64,000 nt of DNA from Pseudaquabacterium pictum (GTDB taxonomy: Bacteria; Pseudomonadota; Gammaproteobacteria; Burkholderiales; Burkholderiaceae_C): the NCBI RefSeq assembly GCF_005403045.1, contig NZ_BJCL01000001.1:558001-622000 (forward strand), in the 5' to 3' direction. The position numbers and the translations under genes were made by a program. Below are positions 21,544-31,531 of the stretch, piece by piece. The notes under the pieces were generated by a model, which was given only the letters and a program-made list of their open reading frames with translations, did no database searches and had not been told where the DNA came from. Each line of letters begins with the position of its first letter. Position 1 is the first letter of the stretch.

Positions 21544-22253
21544 TGGCCATGCTGGAAGCCAACGGCCTGTGCGCCAGCTACGGCGCCATTCCGGTGCTGC
21601 GCGACATCACGCTGTCCATTGCGCCGGGTGAATCGGTGGGCATCCTGGGCCACAACGGCATGGGCAAGACCACGCTGCTGCGCACGCTGATCGGCGCACT
21701 GCGGGCCACGGCCGGCACGGTGACACTCAACGGTGCCGACATCACCCGTGCCGCACCGCATGCCCGGGCCCGCCTGGGCATGGCCTATGTGCCGCAGGGC
21801 CGCGAGATCTTCCCGGCGCTGAGCGTGCTGGACAACCTGCGCATGGGCCTGGTCAAGACCGGCCAGCCCGGCATCGACGGCGTTGACCGGCTGCTGGCCG
21901 ACTTCCCGCGGCTGAAGCCCCTGCTCGACCGTGCCGGCGGCTCGCTGTCGGGCGGCGAGCAGCAGCTGCTGGCCCTGGCCCGCGCCCTGGCCGGCCAGCC
22001 CAGCCTGCTGCTGCTGGACGAGCCCACCGAAGGCATCCAGCCGTCGATCATCGAAGAGATCGCCGAGACCCTGGCCGCGCTGCGCGACCGCATGCAGCTG
22101 ACCATCGTGCTGGTGGAGCAGAACCTGGAGTTCATCGCCGCGGTGTCGCAACGGGTGCTGGTGATCAAGCGCGGCCAACTGGGCGAGGAGATCCCGCGGG
22201 CGCACCTGGGCGACCTGGCGATCATGAGCGAGTACACCGGCGTGCACGGCTGA
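21543..22253 (+). CDS. Urea/amide ABC transporter ATP-binding protein (UrtE/LivF type)
   Basis: A 236-residue ATPase with Walker A GHNGMGKTT, signature LSGGEQQLLALARAL and Walker B LLLLDEPTEGIQPS; the last is typical of UrtE. The ATG at 21543 shares a base with the UrtD stop (TGATG). It closes the amide operon. It is convergent with selB, whose end lies 17 bp away, with no clear terminator between them. Confidence 0.93.
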   Translation: MAMLEANGLCASYGAIPVLRDITLSIAPGESVGILGHNGMGKTTLLRTLIGALRATAGTVTLNGADITRAAPHARARLGMAYVPQGREIFPALSVLDNLRMGLVKTGQPGIDGVDRLLADFPRLKPLLDRAGGSLSGGEQQLLALARALAGQPSLLLLDEPTEGIQPSIIEEIAETLAALRDRMQLTIVLVEQNLEFIAAVSQRVLVIKRGQLGEEIPRAHLGDLAIMSEYTGVHG

Positions 22254-22270
22254 TCGCCGGCCATGGCGCC

Positions 22271-24163
22271 TCAACCGCGCAGGTGGTGGCGGCTGCCGTC
22301 GAAGCGGGTGATGCCGGCGCGGTCCAGGAACTCGATCACCTGCACCGTCAGGTTGCGCCCGATGCCGCTGCGGTCCCGGTAGGCCGCGGCGTCGTAGGCG
22401 CCGTCGGGGCTGGCGGCGGCCAGCTCACGGGCCACGGCGGCAAGCTGCTGCACCGTCTGCGGCAGGTACCAGCGGTTGGGTGCCACCCGCACCAGCAGGC
22501 CACGCGCGGTCAGCCGCGCCAGGCCGTCCAGCAGAACAGGCAAGGTCAGGTCCAGCTGCTGCGCCAGGTCACCGACGATCGGCGGCCGCAGGCCGGCGGG
22601 CTGCAACTGGGCGGCCACCCGCTGCAGCAGGTCGGCCTCGTCGGTGGGCAGCACCGGCTGGTGGTCGGGGCGCCGGATACAGAGGCCATCGCGCACCAGC
22701 GCGCCGCTGGCCAGCGTGGCACCCACGCTGGCACGCAGCAGCGCCGCATCGGTGTCCAGCGCCTGCCGCAGCGCCTGCTCATCCGGTCCCAGGCTGTCGG
22801 GCCGGGCCGCATGCCAGGCATCCACCGCCTGCAGCAGCCGCTGCTGCCAATGCTGCCACTGCGCGGCAGTCAGTCCCAGCAGGCCCCGCGGCCTTGGGAC
22901 GCAGTGCAGGCTCAGCAGGCGATGCAGCGCATCGGCCTGCGCCGCCGGCAGGCTGCGGGCCTGGCGGAAGTGGTCCAGGTCGACGCCGTCGGGCGACTGC
23001 CCGGCCAATGCCGACAGCGCCGCGGCCGGATCGGCCAGCGCCAGCGCTGCCAGCTGCGCCAGCCGCTGCGGCTGGCTGCGTCCGCGCGACGGCCCGAAGG
23101 CGTCGACCACCCAGCCGCCGGCCAGGCTCCGGTGCGCAGCAGCCTCACGCAGGATGAAGCGGTCGCCCCAGGCCGCGCTGACCGGCTGCGCCAGCGTCAA
23201 CCGCGCCCAGCCGCTGCCGCCGGCCTGGGGTGCCACATCGCCCAGCGGTGACCAACGCGCCGGCACCGCCGCCGCGCCGATGTGCAGCAGCAGCTGCGCC
23301 CGCGGCACCGGCGGGGGGCCGGCAGCCGGCAACCACTGCAACTGCACATCCAGCTGGCTGCTGGGCGGCGGTGCGTTGCTGGCGGCCAGCCAGTCGCCCC
23401 GCGCCGGCGCCGCCCGCTTCAGGTCGGCGCCGGCCAGGTTGACGGCACAGCGCTGGCCGGCCCGCGCCGACTGCACCGCCTTGCCCAGCACCTGCAGCCC
23501 GCGCACCCGCAGCGCCGTGCCCTGCGGCAGCAACTGCACCGCATCGCCCACCTGCACCTGGCCGGCCAGCACCGCGCCGGTGACCACCCGCCCAGCGCCA
23601 TCCACCGCAAAGCTGCGGTCGATGGTCAGGCGGAAGTGGCCGTCCGCCGGCCGCGTGGCCACCGCCCGGGCGGCGCCCGCCAGGTGTTCGCGCAGCGCGG
23701 CCACGCCCTGGCCAGTGGGCGCCACCACGTCCAGCACCGGCGCGCCGGCATGCGGTCCGGCCTGCAGCAGCGCCGCCACCTCGGCCCGGGCGGCGGCCAG
23801 CCGCGCCGCATCCACCCGGTCGGCCTTGGTCAGCGCCACCACCAGCTGCGGCACGCCCAGCAGGGCCAGGATGTCCAGGTGCTCGCGGGTCTGCGGCATC
23901 GGGCCGTCGTCGGCGGCCACCACCAGTAGCGCCAGGTCGATGGCAGCCACGCCGGCCAGCATGTTGCGCACCAGGCGCTCATGGCCCGGCACGTCGATGA
24001 AGCCCACCCGCAGGCCGGGCGCCAGGTCGGCCTGGGCAAAGCCCAGGTCGATGGTCATGCCACGGGCCTGTTCTTCTGGCAGCCGGTCGGTGTCAACGCC
24101 GGTGAGCGCCTTCACCAACGTGGTCTTGCCATGGTCCACATGGCCGGCGGTGGCGATGATCAC
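22271..24163 (-). CDS. selB: Selenocysteine-specific translation elongation factor SelB
   Basis: A 630-residue GTPase that delivers Sec-tRNA to the ribosome at UGA codons marked by a SECIS hairpin. EF-Tu-like domains come first: G1 GHVDHGKT (about residues 7-14), the switch segment [19 protein letters not shown]3 [12 protein letters not shown] and G4 TKAD. The C-terminal third contains winged-helix repeats that bind SECIS RNA. The end ([21 protein letters not shown]) is the conserved last winged helix. GTG start at 24163. It is the third gene of an operon, 21 bp after a UGSC selenoprotein gene, which gives it an immediate client. No selA, selD or selC is in the window. Confidence 0.96.
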   Translation of the reverse strand: MIIATAGHVDHGKTTLVKALTGVDTDRLPEEQARGMTIDLGFAQADLAPGLRVGFIDVPGHERLVRNMLAGVAAIDLALLVVAADDGPMPQTREHLDILALLGVPQLVVALTKADRVDAARLAAARAEVAALLQAGPHAGAPVLDVVAPTGQGVAALREHLAGAARAVATRPADGHFRLTIDRSFAVDGAGRVVTGAVLAGQVQVGDAVQLLPQGTALRVRGLQVLGKAVQSARAGQRCAVNLAGADLKRAAPARGDWLAASNAPPPSSQLDVQLQWLPAAGPPPVPRAQLLLHIGAAAVPARWSPLGDVAPQAGGSGWARLTLAQPVSAAWGDRFILREAAAHRSLAGGWVVDAFGPSRGRSQPQRLAQLAALALADPAAALSALAGQSPDGVDLDHFRQARSLPAAQADALHRLLSLHCVPRPRGLLGLTAAQWQHWQQRLLQAVDAWHAARPDSLGPDEQALRQALDTDAALLRASVGATLASGALVRDGLCIRRPDHQPVLPTDEADLLQRVAAQLQPAGLRPPIVGDLAQQLDLTLPVLLDGLARLTARGLLVRVAPNRWYLPQTVQQLAAVARELAAASPDGAYDAAAYRDRSGIGRNLTVQVIEFLDRAGITRFDGSRHHLRG

Positions 24164-24184
24164 GCCACGCCGGCCGGGCTGCGG

Positions 24185-24721
24185 CTATCCAGTGGCCTGC
24201 GCGGCCACCAGGCGCGCCACGATGCCGGGCAAGGCGGCATCGGCCAGGGCGCGCATTTCGTCGTCGCTGCGGTCCTGGATCGGATGGGCGACGAACACCA
24301 TCGCCGGGTCGAAGCCCAGCGATTGCGCCTGCGCCGCTGCCGCCTGCACGAATTCACTCGACGCCACTCCCACACCGGGCAGCCCGCGCGACTCCAGATC
24401 TGCGATGTCATGCATACAGCACGACGTGCACGATCCTCAGTCGGCCAGGCCTTCGATGACGAGCTGGTTCTCGGCCGCGATCTGCTGGCGCAGTGCGGTC
24501 GGTGCCGGCCGGGTGAAGGTGGGCTTGCGGTAGCGGTTGACGGTGACGCCCTGCGCCGCCAGCAACTCGGCCACGCGGTCGAGGAACACATTGCCGCGGG
24601 CCTTGGAAATGTCGAGCACCGCGACGGCCAGGCCGTGCAGGGACGGCGGCCGCACCGCCAGCGCCCGGGCGACGGGTGATCGCTCCGAGGTGGGGTCCAG
24701 CAACACCAGAGAGGCAGTCAT
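24185..24721 (-). CDS. UGSC family selenoprotein with in-frame UGA (Sec95)
   Basis: Reading through the TGA at 24439-24437 joins two open segments into a 178-residue protein. The junction reads [19 protein letters not shown], so Sec95 sits in a UGSC motif, also U-x-x-C-x-x-C, a pattern like that in glycine-reductase B-type subunits. Three lines of evidence support recoding: both halves are needed for the motif, selB is the next gene, and a SECIS-like hairpin begins 12 nt after the UGA. The start (ATG 24721) overlaps the stop of the thioredoxin-fusion gene (ATGA). UGSC proteins are, to my knowledge, a recognised but functionally undefined redox family. The protein is soluble, with no signal peptide. 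Standard gene callers would report two truncated genes here. Confidence 0.9.
24407..24425 (-). promoter_or_regulatory. SECIS-like RNA hairpin downstream of the Sec UGA codon
   Basis: On the minus strand the mRNA reads GUCGUGC (24425-24419), UGUAU (24418-24414), GCAUGAC (24413-24407). This forms a 7-bp stem with one G-U pair and a 5-nt loop containing GU. Eleven nucleotides separate the UGA from the stem and the loop starts 19 nt after the UGA, within the usual spacing for bacterial SECIS elements inside the coding region. SelB binding is inferred. Confidence 0.7.
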
Positions 24722-26184
24722 GCCGTGATCTCCTTCGTGACAGGAATGGAACCGACCGGGCCTGAGGCGGCCCAGCCGGCGATGATGGCCGAGAACAGGC
24801 CGGCGCCACCGCCGGCCCGCACGATCAGCAGGCCGCCGGGGCGGAACTTGGGGATGGGCTTGCCGGCCAACGCGGCCGGGATGCCCTCGGCAATGCCGTC
24901 GGCACCGGCCACCAGCTGCTCACCCGGCACGGTGAGCAGGCGGGTCAGTTCATCGAGCAGCCGGGCCTTGGACCAGCCGGCCTCCAGGAACACCCGGCAG
25001 TGGTCGGGCGAGACGACCAGGATCGCGTCGCCGGCCATCGCCAGCTTCGGGTGGTCGACCACCCGCAGGCAGGCGGCAAAACTCTTGGCCAGCGATTCGG
25101 GCGTGCGGCTCTTCTGGTCGACCACGCCCTGCACACCCTCGCCCGCAAACAGCGTGACGGTGGACGCCTCGCGCGCAAAGCCGCGCTGCACATGCAATGG
25201 CTCCCACTCGGGGATCTCGGCCTCGGCGAAGCAGAAGCTGTACTTGCCCGGCGTGCCCAGCGTCGCGCGGTCCACCTCGCCGGGCCGGCCGCCGCCCACG
25301 TTGCGGATGACCAGCTGCAGCGCCCGGCCGATGCTGGCGTTGGCCCGGTGGCCCTGGCCCAGCGCGTTGACGCCGGAATTGACGCCCACCGCCCGGCCCA
25401 TCGGCCCGTTCACCACCACCAGCGGACCGCAGAACATGGTGGTGCACAGGATGCCGTGCATGCCGAACTCGTCGATCAGCGCCGCCTCCACCGCGGCCAG
25501 CACCAGCGGCATGTACTCGGGCTTGCAGCCGGCCATCACCGCGTTGATGGCGACCTTTTCCACCGTGCAGGGCGCCAGGTCGGGCGGCACCAGGCCCAGC
25601 ACCTCGCCCGGCGCGCGCGGGGTGCCGGCCAGCATGCGCAGCACCCGCTCGGGCGTGGGCGGCACCACCGGCAGGCCGTCGGTCCAGCCACGGTCGTGAC
25701 AGGCCTCCACCGGATCCTCGGCATCGCCCAGGGTGACGTTGCGTGCCGTCAGGCCGGTGCTGCCATAGCGCAGCTGCAGCGCCTCGGCGATGCCCGGGTC
25801 CAGGGTCTTGCTGGCGCAGCCGGGGCGCAACGGCGGCAGGTCGGCGCCCAGGTCGGGCTGGCCGCTGATCTCCTGCCAATCGCCGCGGTGCCAGCCATGG
25901 GTGCGGGCCACCTCGCGGCCGCCCGCCATGCGGATCAGCGTGGGCACGAACTCGATGCCCAGGCGGAAGCTCTGCTCCAGCGTGCTGTCGAACACCGCGC
26001 CGGGCACGCCGGCGGCGTAGGCCGGGTCGTCCTGCACCAGCACGGTCAGGGGCGCGCCACCGGCGGCCAGGCGGGCCAGCAGTGGCTCCACCAGGGTGCA
26101 GGTGGGGCATTCACGCTTGGCAATCACGATCAGGCCATCGGGCAAGGCCATGGGCAGGGTCTCGGTGGCTGGAGCAACCGGCAT
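24718..26184 (-). CDS. Thioredoxin-domain fusion protein, partner of the UGSC selenoprotein
   Basis: A 488-residue soluble protein. Residues about 15-110 look like a thioredoxin fold with a CPTC redox motif at 26-29 (AKRECPTCTLVEPL) and the cis-Pro region FVPTLIR. Residues about 150-488 form a second domain that I do not recognise as an enzyme. It has conserved-looking blocks DRGWTDGLPVVPPTPERV, CTVEKVAINAVMAGCKPEY and NGPMGRAVGVNSG. Translational coupling to the selenoprotein gene (ATGA) suggests a stoichiometric complex in which the thioredoxin domain re-reduces the Sec/Cys centre. An ATG at 26151 is an alternative start that would leave CPTC near the N-terminus. It is divergent from the LysE gene. 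Confidence 0.8.
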   Translation of the reverse strand: MPVAPATETLPMALPDGLIVIAKRECPTCTLVEPLLARLAAGGAPLTVLVQDDPAYAAGVPGAVFDSTLEQSFRLGIEFVPTLIRMAGGREVARTHGWHRGDWQEISGQPDLGADLPPLRPGCASKTLDPGIAEALQLRYGSTGLTARNVTLGDAEDPVEACHDRGWTDGLPVVPPTPERVLRMLAGTPRAPGEVLGLVPPDLAPCTVEKVAINAVMAGCKPEYMPLVLAAVEAALIDEFGMHGILCTTMFCGPLVVVNGPMGRAVGVNSGVNALGQGHRANASIGRALQLVIRNVGGGRPGEVDRATLGTPGKYSFCFAEAEIPEWEPLHVQRGFAREASTVTLFAGEGVQGVVDQKSRTPESLAKSFAACLRVVDHPKLAMAGDAILVVSPDHCRVFLEAGWSKARLLDELTRLLTVPGEQLVAGADGIAEGIPAALAGKPIPKFRPGGLLIVRAGGGAGLFSAIIAGWAASGPVGSIPVTKEITA

Positions 26185-26250
26185 CGTGGCATTGCGGCCC
26201 CATGGCGGTTTGTCCCGGCTGCGACAAGGCGGCGCGCATAGACTGGCTGG

Positions 26251-26862
26251 ATGGCACTGCACACTTGGCTGCTCTACTTGGCCGCGGCCATCGGCCTGTC
26301 GCTGACACCCGGCCCCAACAGCCTGCTGGTGCTGACCCACGGCGCGCTGCATGGCCACCGCCGCACGCTGTTCACCGTGGCCGGCGGCGCCGCCGGCTTC
26401 ACGCTGCTGATCGGCCTGTCGATGCTGGGCATCGGCGCGCTGCTGCAGGCCTCGGCCAGCGCGCTGACGCTGCTGAAGTGGCTGGGCGGCGCCTACCTGG
26501 TGTGGCTGGGCGTGCAGCTGTGGCGGGCGCCGGCGATCACGCTGGTGGCCGATGCGGGCGCGCCGCAGGCCGCTGGCAGCGCCCTGTTCCGCCAGGGGCT
26601 GCTCACAGCGGTCTCCAACCCCAAGGCACTGCTGTTCTACGGCGCCTTCCTGCCGCAGTTCATCGACCCCGCGCGCGACCTGCTGACCCAGTTCCTCATC
26701 ATGGCCACGGTCTTCGTGGTGGTGGAGATCGGCGTGGAATGGGCGCTGGCGCTGATGGCCCACCGGGTGCGTGGCTGGCTGCAGCGGCTGGGCAAGCGCT
26801 TCAACCGGGCCTGCGGCGGCATGTTCGTGGCCATGGGCGTGGCCCTGCCGCTGACGCGCTGA
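26251..26862 (+). CDS. LysE family translocator
   Basis: A 203-residue inner-membrane exporter with about six hydrophobic helices. The N-terminus LAAAIGLSLTPGPNSLLVL carries the PGP motif of LysE/RhtB amino-acid or homoserine-lactone exporters. LSNPKA-like VSNPKALLFYGAFLPQF at residues about 115-131 is the second family signature. It is divergent from the thioredoxin-fusion gene (66 bp between starts). The exported amino acid cannot be told from sequence. Confidence 0.93.
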   Translation: MALHTWLLYLAAAIGLSLTPGPNSLLVLTHGALHGHRRTLFTVAGGAAGFTLLIGLSMLGIGALLQASASALTLLKWLGGAYLVWLGVQLWRAPAITLVADAGAPQAAGSALFRQGLLTAVSNPKALLFYGAFLPQFIDPARDLLTQFLIMATVFVVVEIGVEWALALMAHRVRGWLQRLGKRFNRACGGMFVAMGVALPLTR

Positions 26863-26967
26863 TCCCGCCGCTGAGATTGCTGCACTGCGGGGTCACGCAG
26901 GCGACTTCAGGCCGCCGCACCCCGGGCGCAGACTGCGCCGCACCCTGGCAGCGAAAGGATCCGGACC

Positions 26968-28701
<1,734 letters not shown>

Positions 28702-28707
28702 GCGGAC

Positions 28708-29586
28708 TCAGCGCGCCAGCAGTGTCACCAGTTCGGGCATCAGCGCGCCCGGCGCGGCCTGGGCCAACGCACCGTCCAGCGTGCCCAGCACCGCGGCGGC
28801 CACGGCGCGCTGGGCCTGGGCATCACCCGCCATGGCGTTGTAGTAGCCCAGGTCCTTGGCGGCATTGGCGATGGAAAAGCGCAGGCCCGACGGATCGCCG
28901 GCCAGCAGCATGGGCTTGAGCCGCTCCAGCGCCGTGCCGCCGCCGCCGCCCTTGGCCAGCACATCGGCAAACACGTCCAGTGCCACGCCGTTGCGCTGGG
29001 CGCAGGCGGCGGCCTCGGCCAGCAGCGTGACCATGCCCAGCGACACATAGTTGTGCAGCAGCTTCATGCTGTGCCCGGCGCCCACCGGGCCGGCATGGCT
29101 GATGTTCTCGGCAAAGCACTGCAGCACCGGCCGGCAGCGTTCCAGCAGGTCGGCATCGCCGCCCACCAGCAGGTTCAAGCGGCCTTCGGCGGCCTCCTTG
29201 GGCGTGCGGGTCATCGGCGCATCCAGGAAGCGGCTGCCGGCGGCCTGCACCGCGGCGGCCATGCGCAGCGTGGATGCCGGAATGGCGGTGGAGCAGTCGA
29301 TCACCACGCTGCCCGGGCGCAGGCCCTGCAGGACGCCATCCGGGCCGGTGAGCACCGTCTCCACCTGCGGCGACCCGGTCAGCACCAGGATCACCACCTC
29401 CGAGCGCGCCGCCAGCGCCGCGGCGCTGGTGAAGGCCTGGGCACCGGCGGCCTTCAGGCCGTCCAGCGGCTGGTTGCCGGGGTGCTCCAGCACCGCCAGT
29501 GCATGGCCGCGCTTCACCAGGTTGGTGGCGATGCCGTGGCCCATGAGGCCGATGCCCACCATGCCGATGTTCATGCCGAGGTTCAT
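28708..29586 (-). CDS. 3-hydroxyisobutyrate dehydrogenase-like NAD(P)-dependent oxidoreductase
   Basis: A 292-residue beta-hydroxyacid dehydrogenase. The N-terminal Rossmann motif is GMVGIGLMGHGIATNL. The substrate motif DAPMTRTPKEAAEGRLNLL and the catalytic-lysine segment GAGHSMKLLHNYV are intact. It probably oxidises a small 2- or 3-hydroxyacid. The ATG at 29586 has AGGAG 9 nt upstream; an ATG 12 bp further in is also possible. It is divergent from the isocitrate/isopropylmalate dehydrogenase-like gene and may belong with the catabolic genes that follow. Confidence 0.88.
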   Translation of the reverse strand: MNLGMNIGMVGIGLMGHGIATNLVKRGHALAVLEHPGNQPLDGLKAAGAQAFTSAAALAARSEVVILVLTGSPQVETVLTGPDGVLQGLRPGSVVIDCSTAIPASTLRMAAAVQAAGSRFLDAPMTRTPKEAAEGRLNLLVGGDADLLERCRPVLQCFAENISHAGPVGAGHSMKLLHNYVSLGMVTLLAEAAACAQRNGVALDVFADVLAKGGGGGTALERLKPMLLAGDPSGLRFSIANAAKDLGYYNAMAGDAQAQRAVAAAVLGTLDGALAQAAPGALMPELVTLLAR

Positions 29587-29690
29587 GCTGAGTTGCTCCT
29601 GAAAGGTGGAAGGGGTCGGGCCGCGCCGCAGGCCGCCCGGATACGGTGTTAGGCTGGTGAACCTTGCACCACGAAAGCGCCAGACACGCC

Positions 29691-30773
29691 ATGCAGCACT
29701 ACGACATCACCACCATCGACGGCGACGGCATCGGCCCGGAGGTCTGCCAGGCCACGGTGGCAGTGCTGCACGAGGCCTGCGGCAGCCGGCTGCGCTTCAC
29801 CGCCCATGACGGCGGTGCCGCGCACTACGCGCGCAGCGGCGCGGTGCTGCCCGCCGACACCGAAGCCGCCTGCCGCGGCGCGCATGCCATCCTGCATGGC
29901 GCAGCCGGGCTGCCGGGCATCACCTACCCGGACGGCACCGAGGTCGGCAACGATCTGCACCTGCAGCTGCGCTTCCGGCTCGACCTGTTCGCCAACGTGC
30001 GGCCGATCAAGCTGTACCGGGGCGTGCAGTCGCCGCTGCGCGGCTGGCAGCCGGGCCAGATTGACTACGTGATCGTGCGCGAGAACACCGAGGGCCTGTA
30101 TGCCAGCCGCGGCGCGGGCATCAACCTGCGCGGCGAGCTGGCCACCGACACCCTGGTGGTCACCCGCAAGGGCGTGGAACGGGTGGCGCGCTTCGCCTTC
30201 GCGCTGGCGCGCCAGCGCAGCGGTGCGCCGCGCGACAGCCAGCGCCGCGTCACCTGTTGCGACAAGGCCAACATCCTGCGCAGCTATGCCTTCTTCCGCG
30301 CGGTGTTCGACGAGGTCGGCGCGGCCTACCCCGATGTGCAGCGAGACCATGCCTATGCCGACGCCATCACCGTGCACATGCTGAAGAAGCCCGACTTCTA
30401 CGATGTCATCGTGGCCGAGAACATGTTCGGCGACATCCTGTCCGACCTGGGCGCCGGAACGGTGGGTGGCCTGGGCATCGCCGCGTCGGCCGAACTGGGC
30501 GAACACCACGGCCTGTTCCAGGGCGCCCATGGTTCGGCGCCCGACATCGCCGGCCAGAACCTGGCCAGCCCGGTGGCCACCATCCTGTCGGGTGCGCTGA
30601 TGCTGCGCTGGCTGGGCGAGCGCCATGCCGATGCCGACCTGCTGACGGCCGCCAGCCGGGTGGAACGCGCGGTGGAAGCGGTGCTGGCCGCCGGCGAGAC
30701 GGTGCCGCGCGACCTGGGCGGCACCGCCAGCTGCACCGACATGACCGCGGCCATCTGCCGCCAGCTGGGCTGA
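29691..30773 (+). CDS. Isocitrate/isopropylmalate dehydrogenase family protein
   Basis: A 360-residue NAD(P)-dependent decarboxylating dehydrogenase. Visible blocks are the N-terminal TIDGDGIGPEV, the active-site IVRENTEGLYASRG, the metal-binding YADAITVHML and NMFGDILSDLGA, and the cofactor loop GAHGSAPDIAGQNLASP. Sequence does not separate isocitrate, homoisocitrate, tartrate or isopropylmalate substrates. Distance from leu genes and the catabolic context favour a tartrate-like hydroxyacid. The ATG at 29691 starts the conserved core; a TTG at 29664 would add nine residues. It ends 7 bp from the convergent GntR gene. Confidence 0.88.
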   Translation: MQHYDITTIDGDGIGPEVCQATVAVLHEACGSRLRFTAHDGGAAHYARSGAVLPADTEAACRGAHAILHGAAGLPGITYPDGTEVGNDLHLQLRFRLDLFANVRPIKLYRGVQSPLRGWQPGQIDYVIVRENTEGLYASRGAGINLRGELATDTLVVTRKGVERVARFAFALARQRSGAPRDSQRRVTCCDKANILRSYAFFRAVFDEVGAAYPDVQRDHAYADAITVHMLKKPDFYDVIVAENMFGDILSDLGAGTVGGLGIAASAELGEHHGLFQGAHGSAPDIAGQNLASPVATILSGALMLRWLGERHADADLLTAASRVERAVEAVLAAGETVPRDLGGTASCTDMTAAICRQLG

Positions 30774-30780
30774 GGCCAGG

Positions 30781-31509
30781 TCAGGACGGGCGATCTTGCG
30801 CCTCCTCGATGCGCCGGTACAGCGCATTCGACCGCGCCAGGTGGGCCCGCATTGCCGCCGCCGCCGCGTCGGCGTCACCGGCGGCGATGGCATCGACCAC
30901 CCGGCTGTGCTCCTCCAGCGTCAGCAGTTCGGCGCCCGGCGCCCGCACCAGCGGCCGGTAGTCGGCGCTGGCCCACTGGAAGATGGCTTCGACGATGGCC
31001 GGGAAGATCGGGTTGCCGCTGATGCGGGCCAGCGCGCGGTGGAAGGCCATGTCGTGCGCCAGGAACTCGTCCAGCCGCGGCAAGGAGTCGCGGTGGGCCT
31101 GGATGTTGGCGCGCAGCGCGGCCACGTCGGTTGCGGTGGCGCGCTGTGCCGCCATGCGGGCCGTGCCCTCCTCCAGGAAGATGCGCGCCTGCCGCAGGTG
31201 CTCCAGCGTCTCGGGCTGCATCTGCAGCAGGTGGCGCGCACCACCGGCGATCTGCTGGATCAGGCTGTGGGCGCTGGGCACCACCACCCGCGCCCGCTCG
31301 CCGTGGGAGATCTCGACGATGCCCGAACGCTCCAGCGCCTGCAGCGCTTCGCGCACCGCCGGGCGGCCGACGCCGTAGACCTCCATCAGCTCGCGCTCGG
31401 GCGGCAGCTGCTCGCCGGGCGCGATCTCGCCGGTCTGGATGCGCTGCATCAGGCGGTCCTGCACCTCCTGGTAGAGCTTGCGTTTCTGGATGGGCTGGTC
31501 GGTGTTCAT
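30781..31509 (-). CDS. GntR family (FadR subfamily) transcriptional regulator
   Basis: A 242-residue regulator with an N-terminal winged helix (ISxGELxPGEQLPPERELMEVYGVGRPAVREALQAL pattern, residues about 10-75). Its all-helical FCD ligand-binding domain contains the metal-binding Asp and His residues (LAHDMAFHRALARISGNP; LEEHSRVVDAIAAGD). Such regulators usually respond to hydroxy- or sugar acids. It is the last gene of the RuBisCO-like/kinase cluster, 22 bp after the kinase gene, so it is the likely local regulator. ATG 31509 begins the conserved part. Confidence 0.92.
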   Translation of the reverse strand: MNTDQPIQKRKLYQEVQDRLMQRIQTGEIAPGEQLPPERELMEVYGVGRPAVREALQALERSGIVEISHGERARVVVPSAHSLIQQIAGGARHLLQMQPETLEHLRQARIFLEEGTARMAAQRATATDVAALRANIQAHRDSLPRLDEFLAHDMAFHRALARISGNPIFPAIVEAIFQWASADYRPLVRAPGAELLTLEEHSRVVDAIAAGDADAAAAAMRAHLARSNALYRRIEEAQDRPS

Positions 31510-31531
31510 GCGCAGGGCGGCTGCAAAGGCA

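Noticed and set aside
24185-24415. Separate 76-residue gene starting at ATG 24415
   Set aside because: It lacks a ribosome-binding site and would lose the UGSC motif. It is the C-terminal part of the recoded selenoprotein.
22271-26184. A selC (tRNA-Sec) or selA gene near selB
   Set aside because: I looked for a long tRNA with the CCA end and for a SelA PLP motif in the window and found neither.
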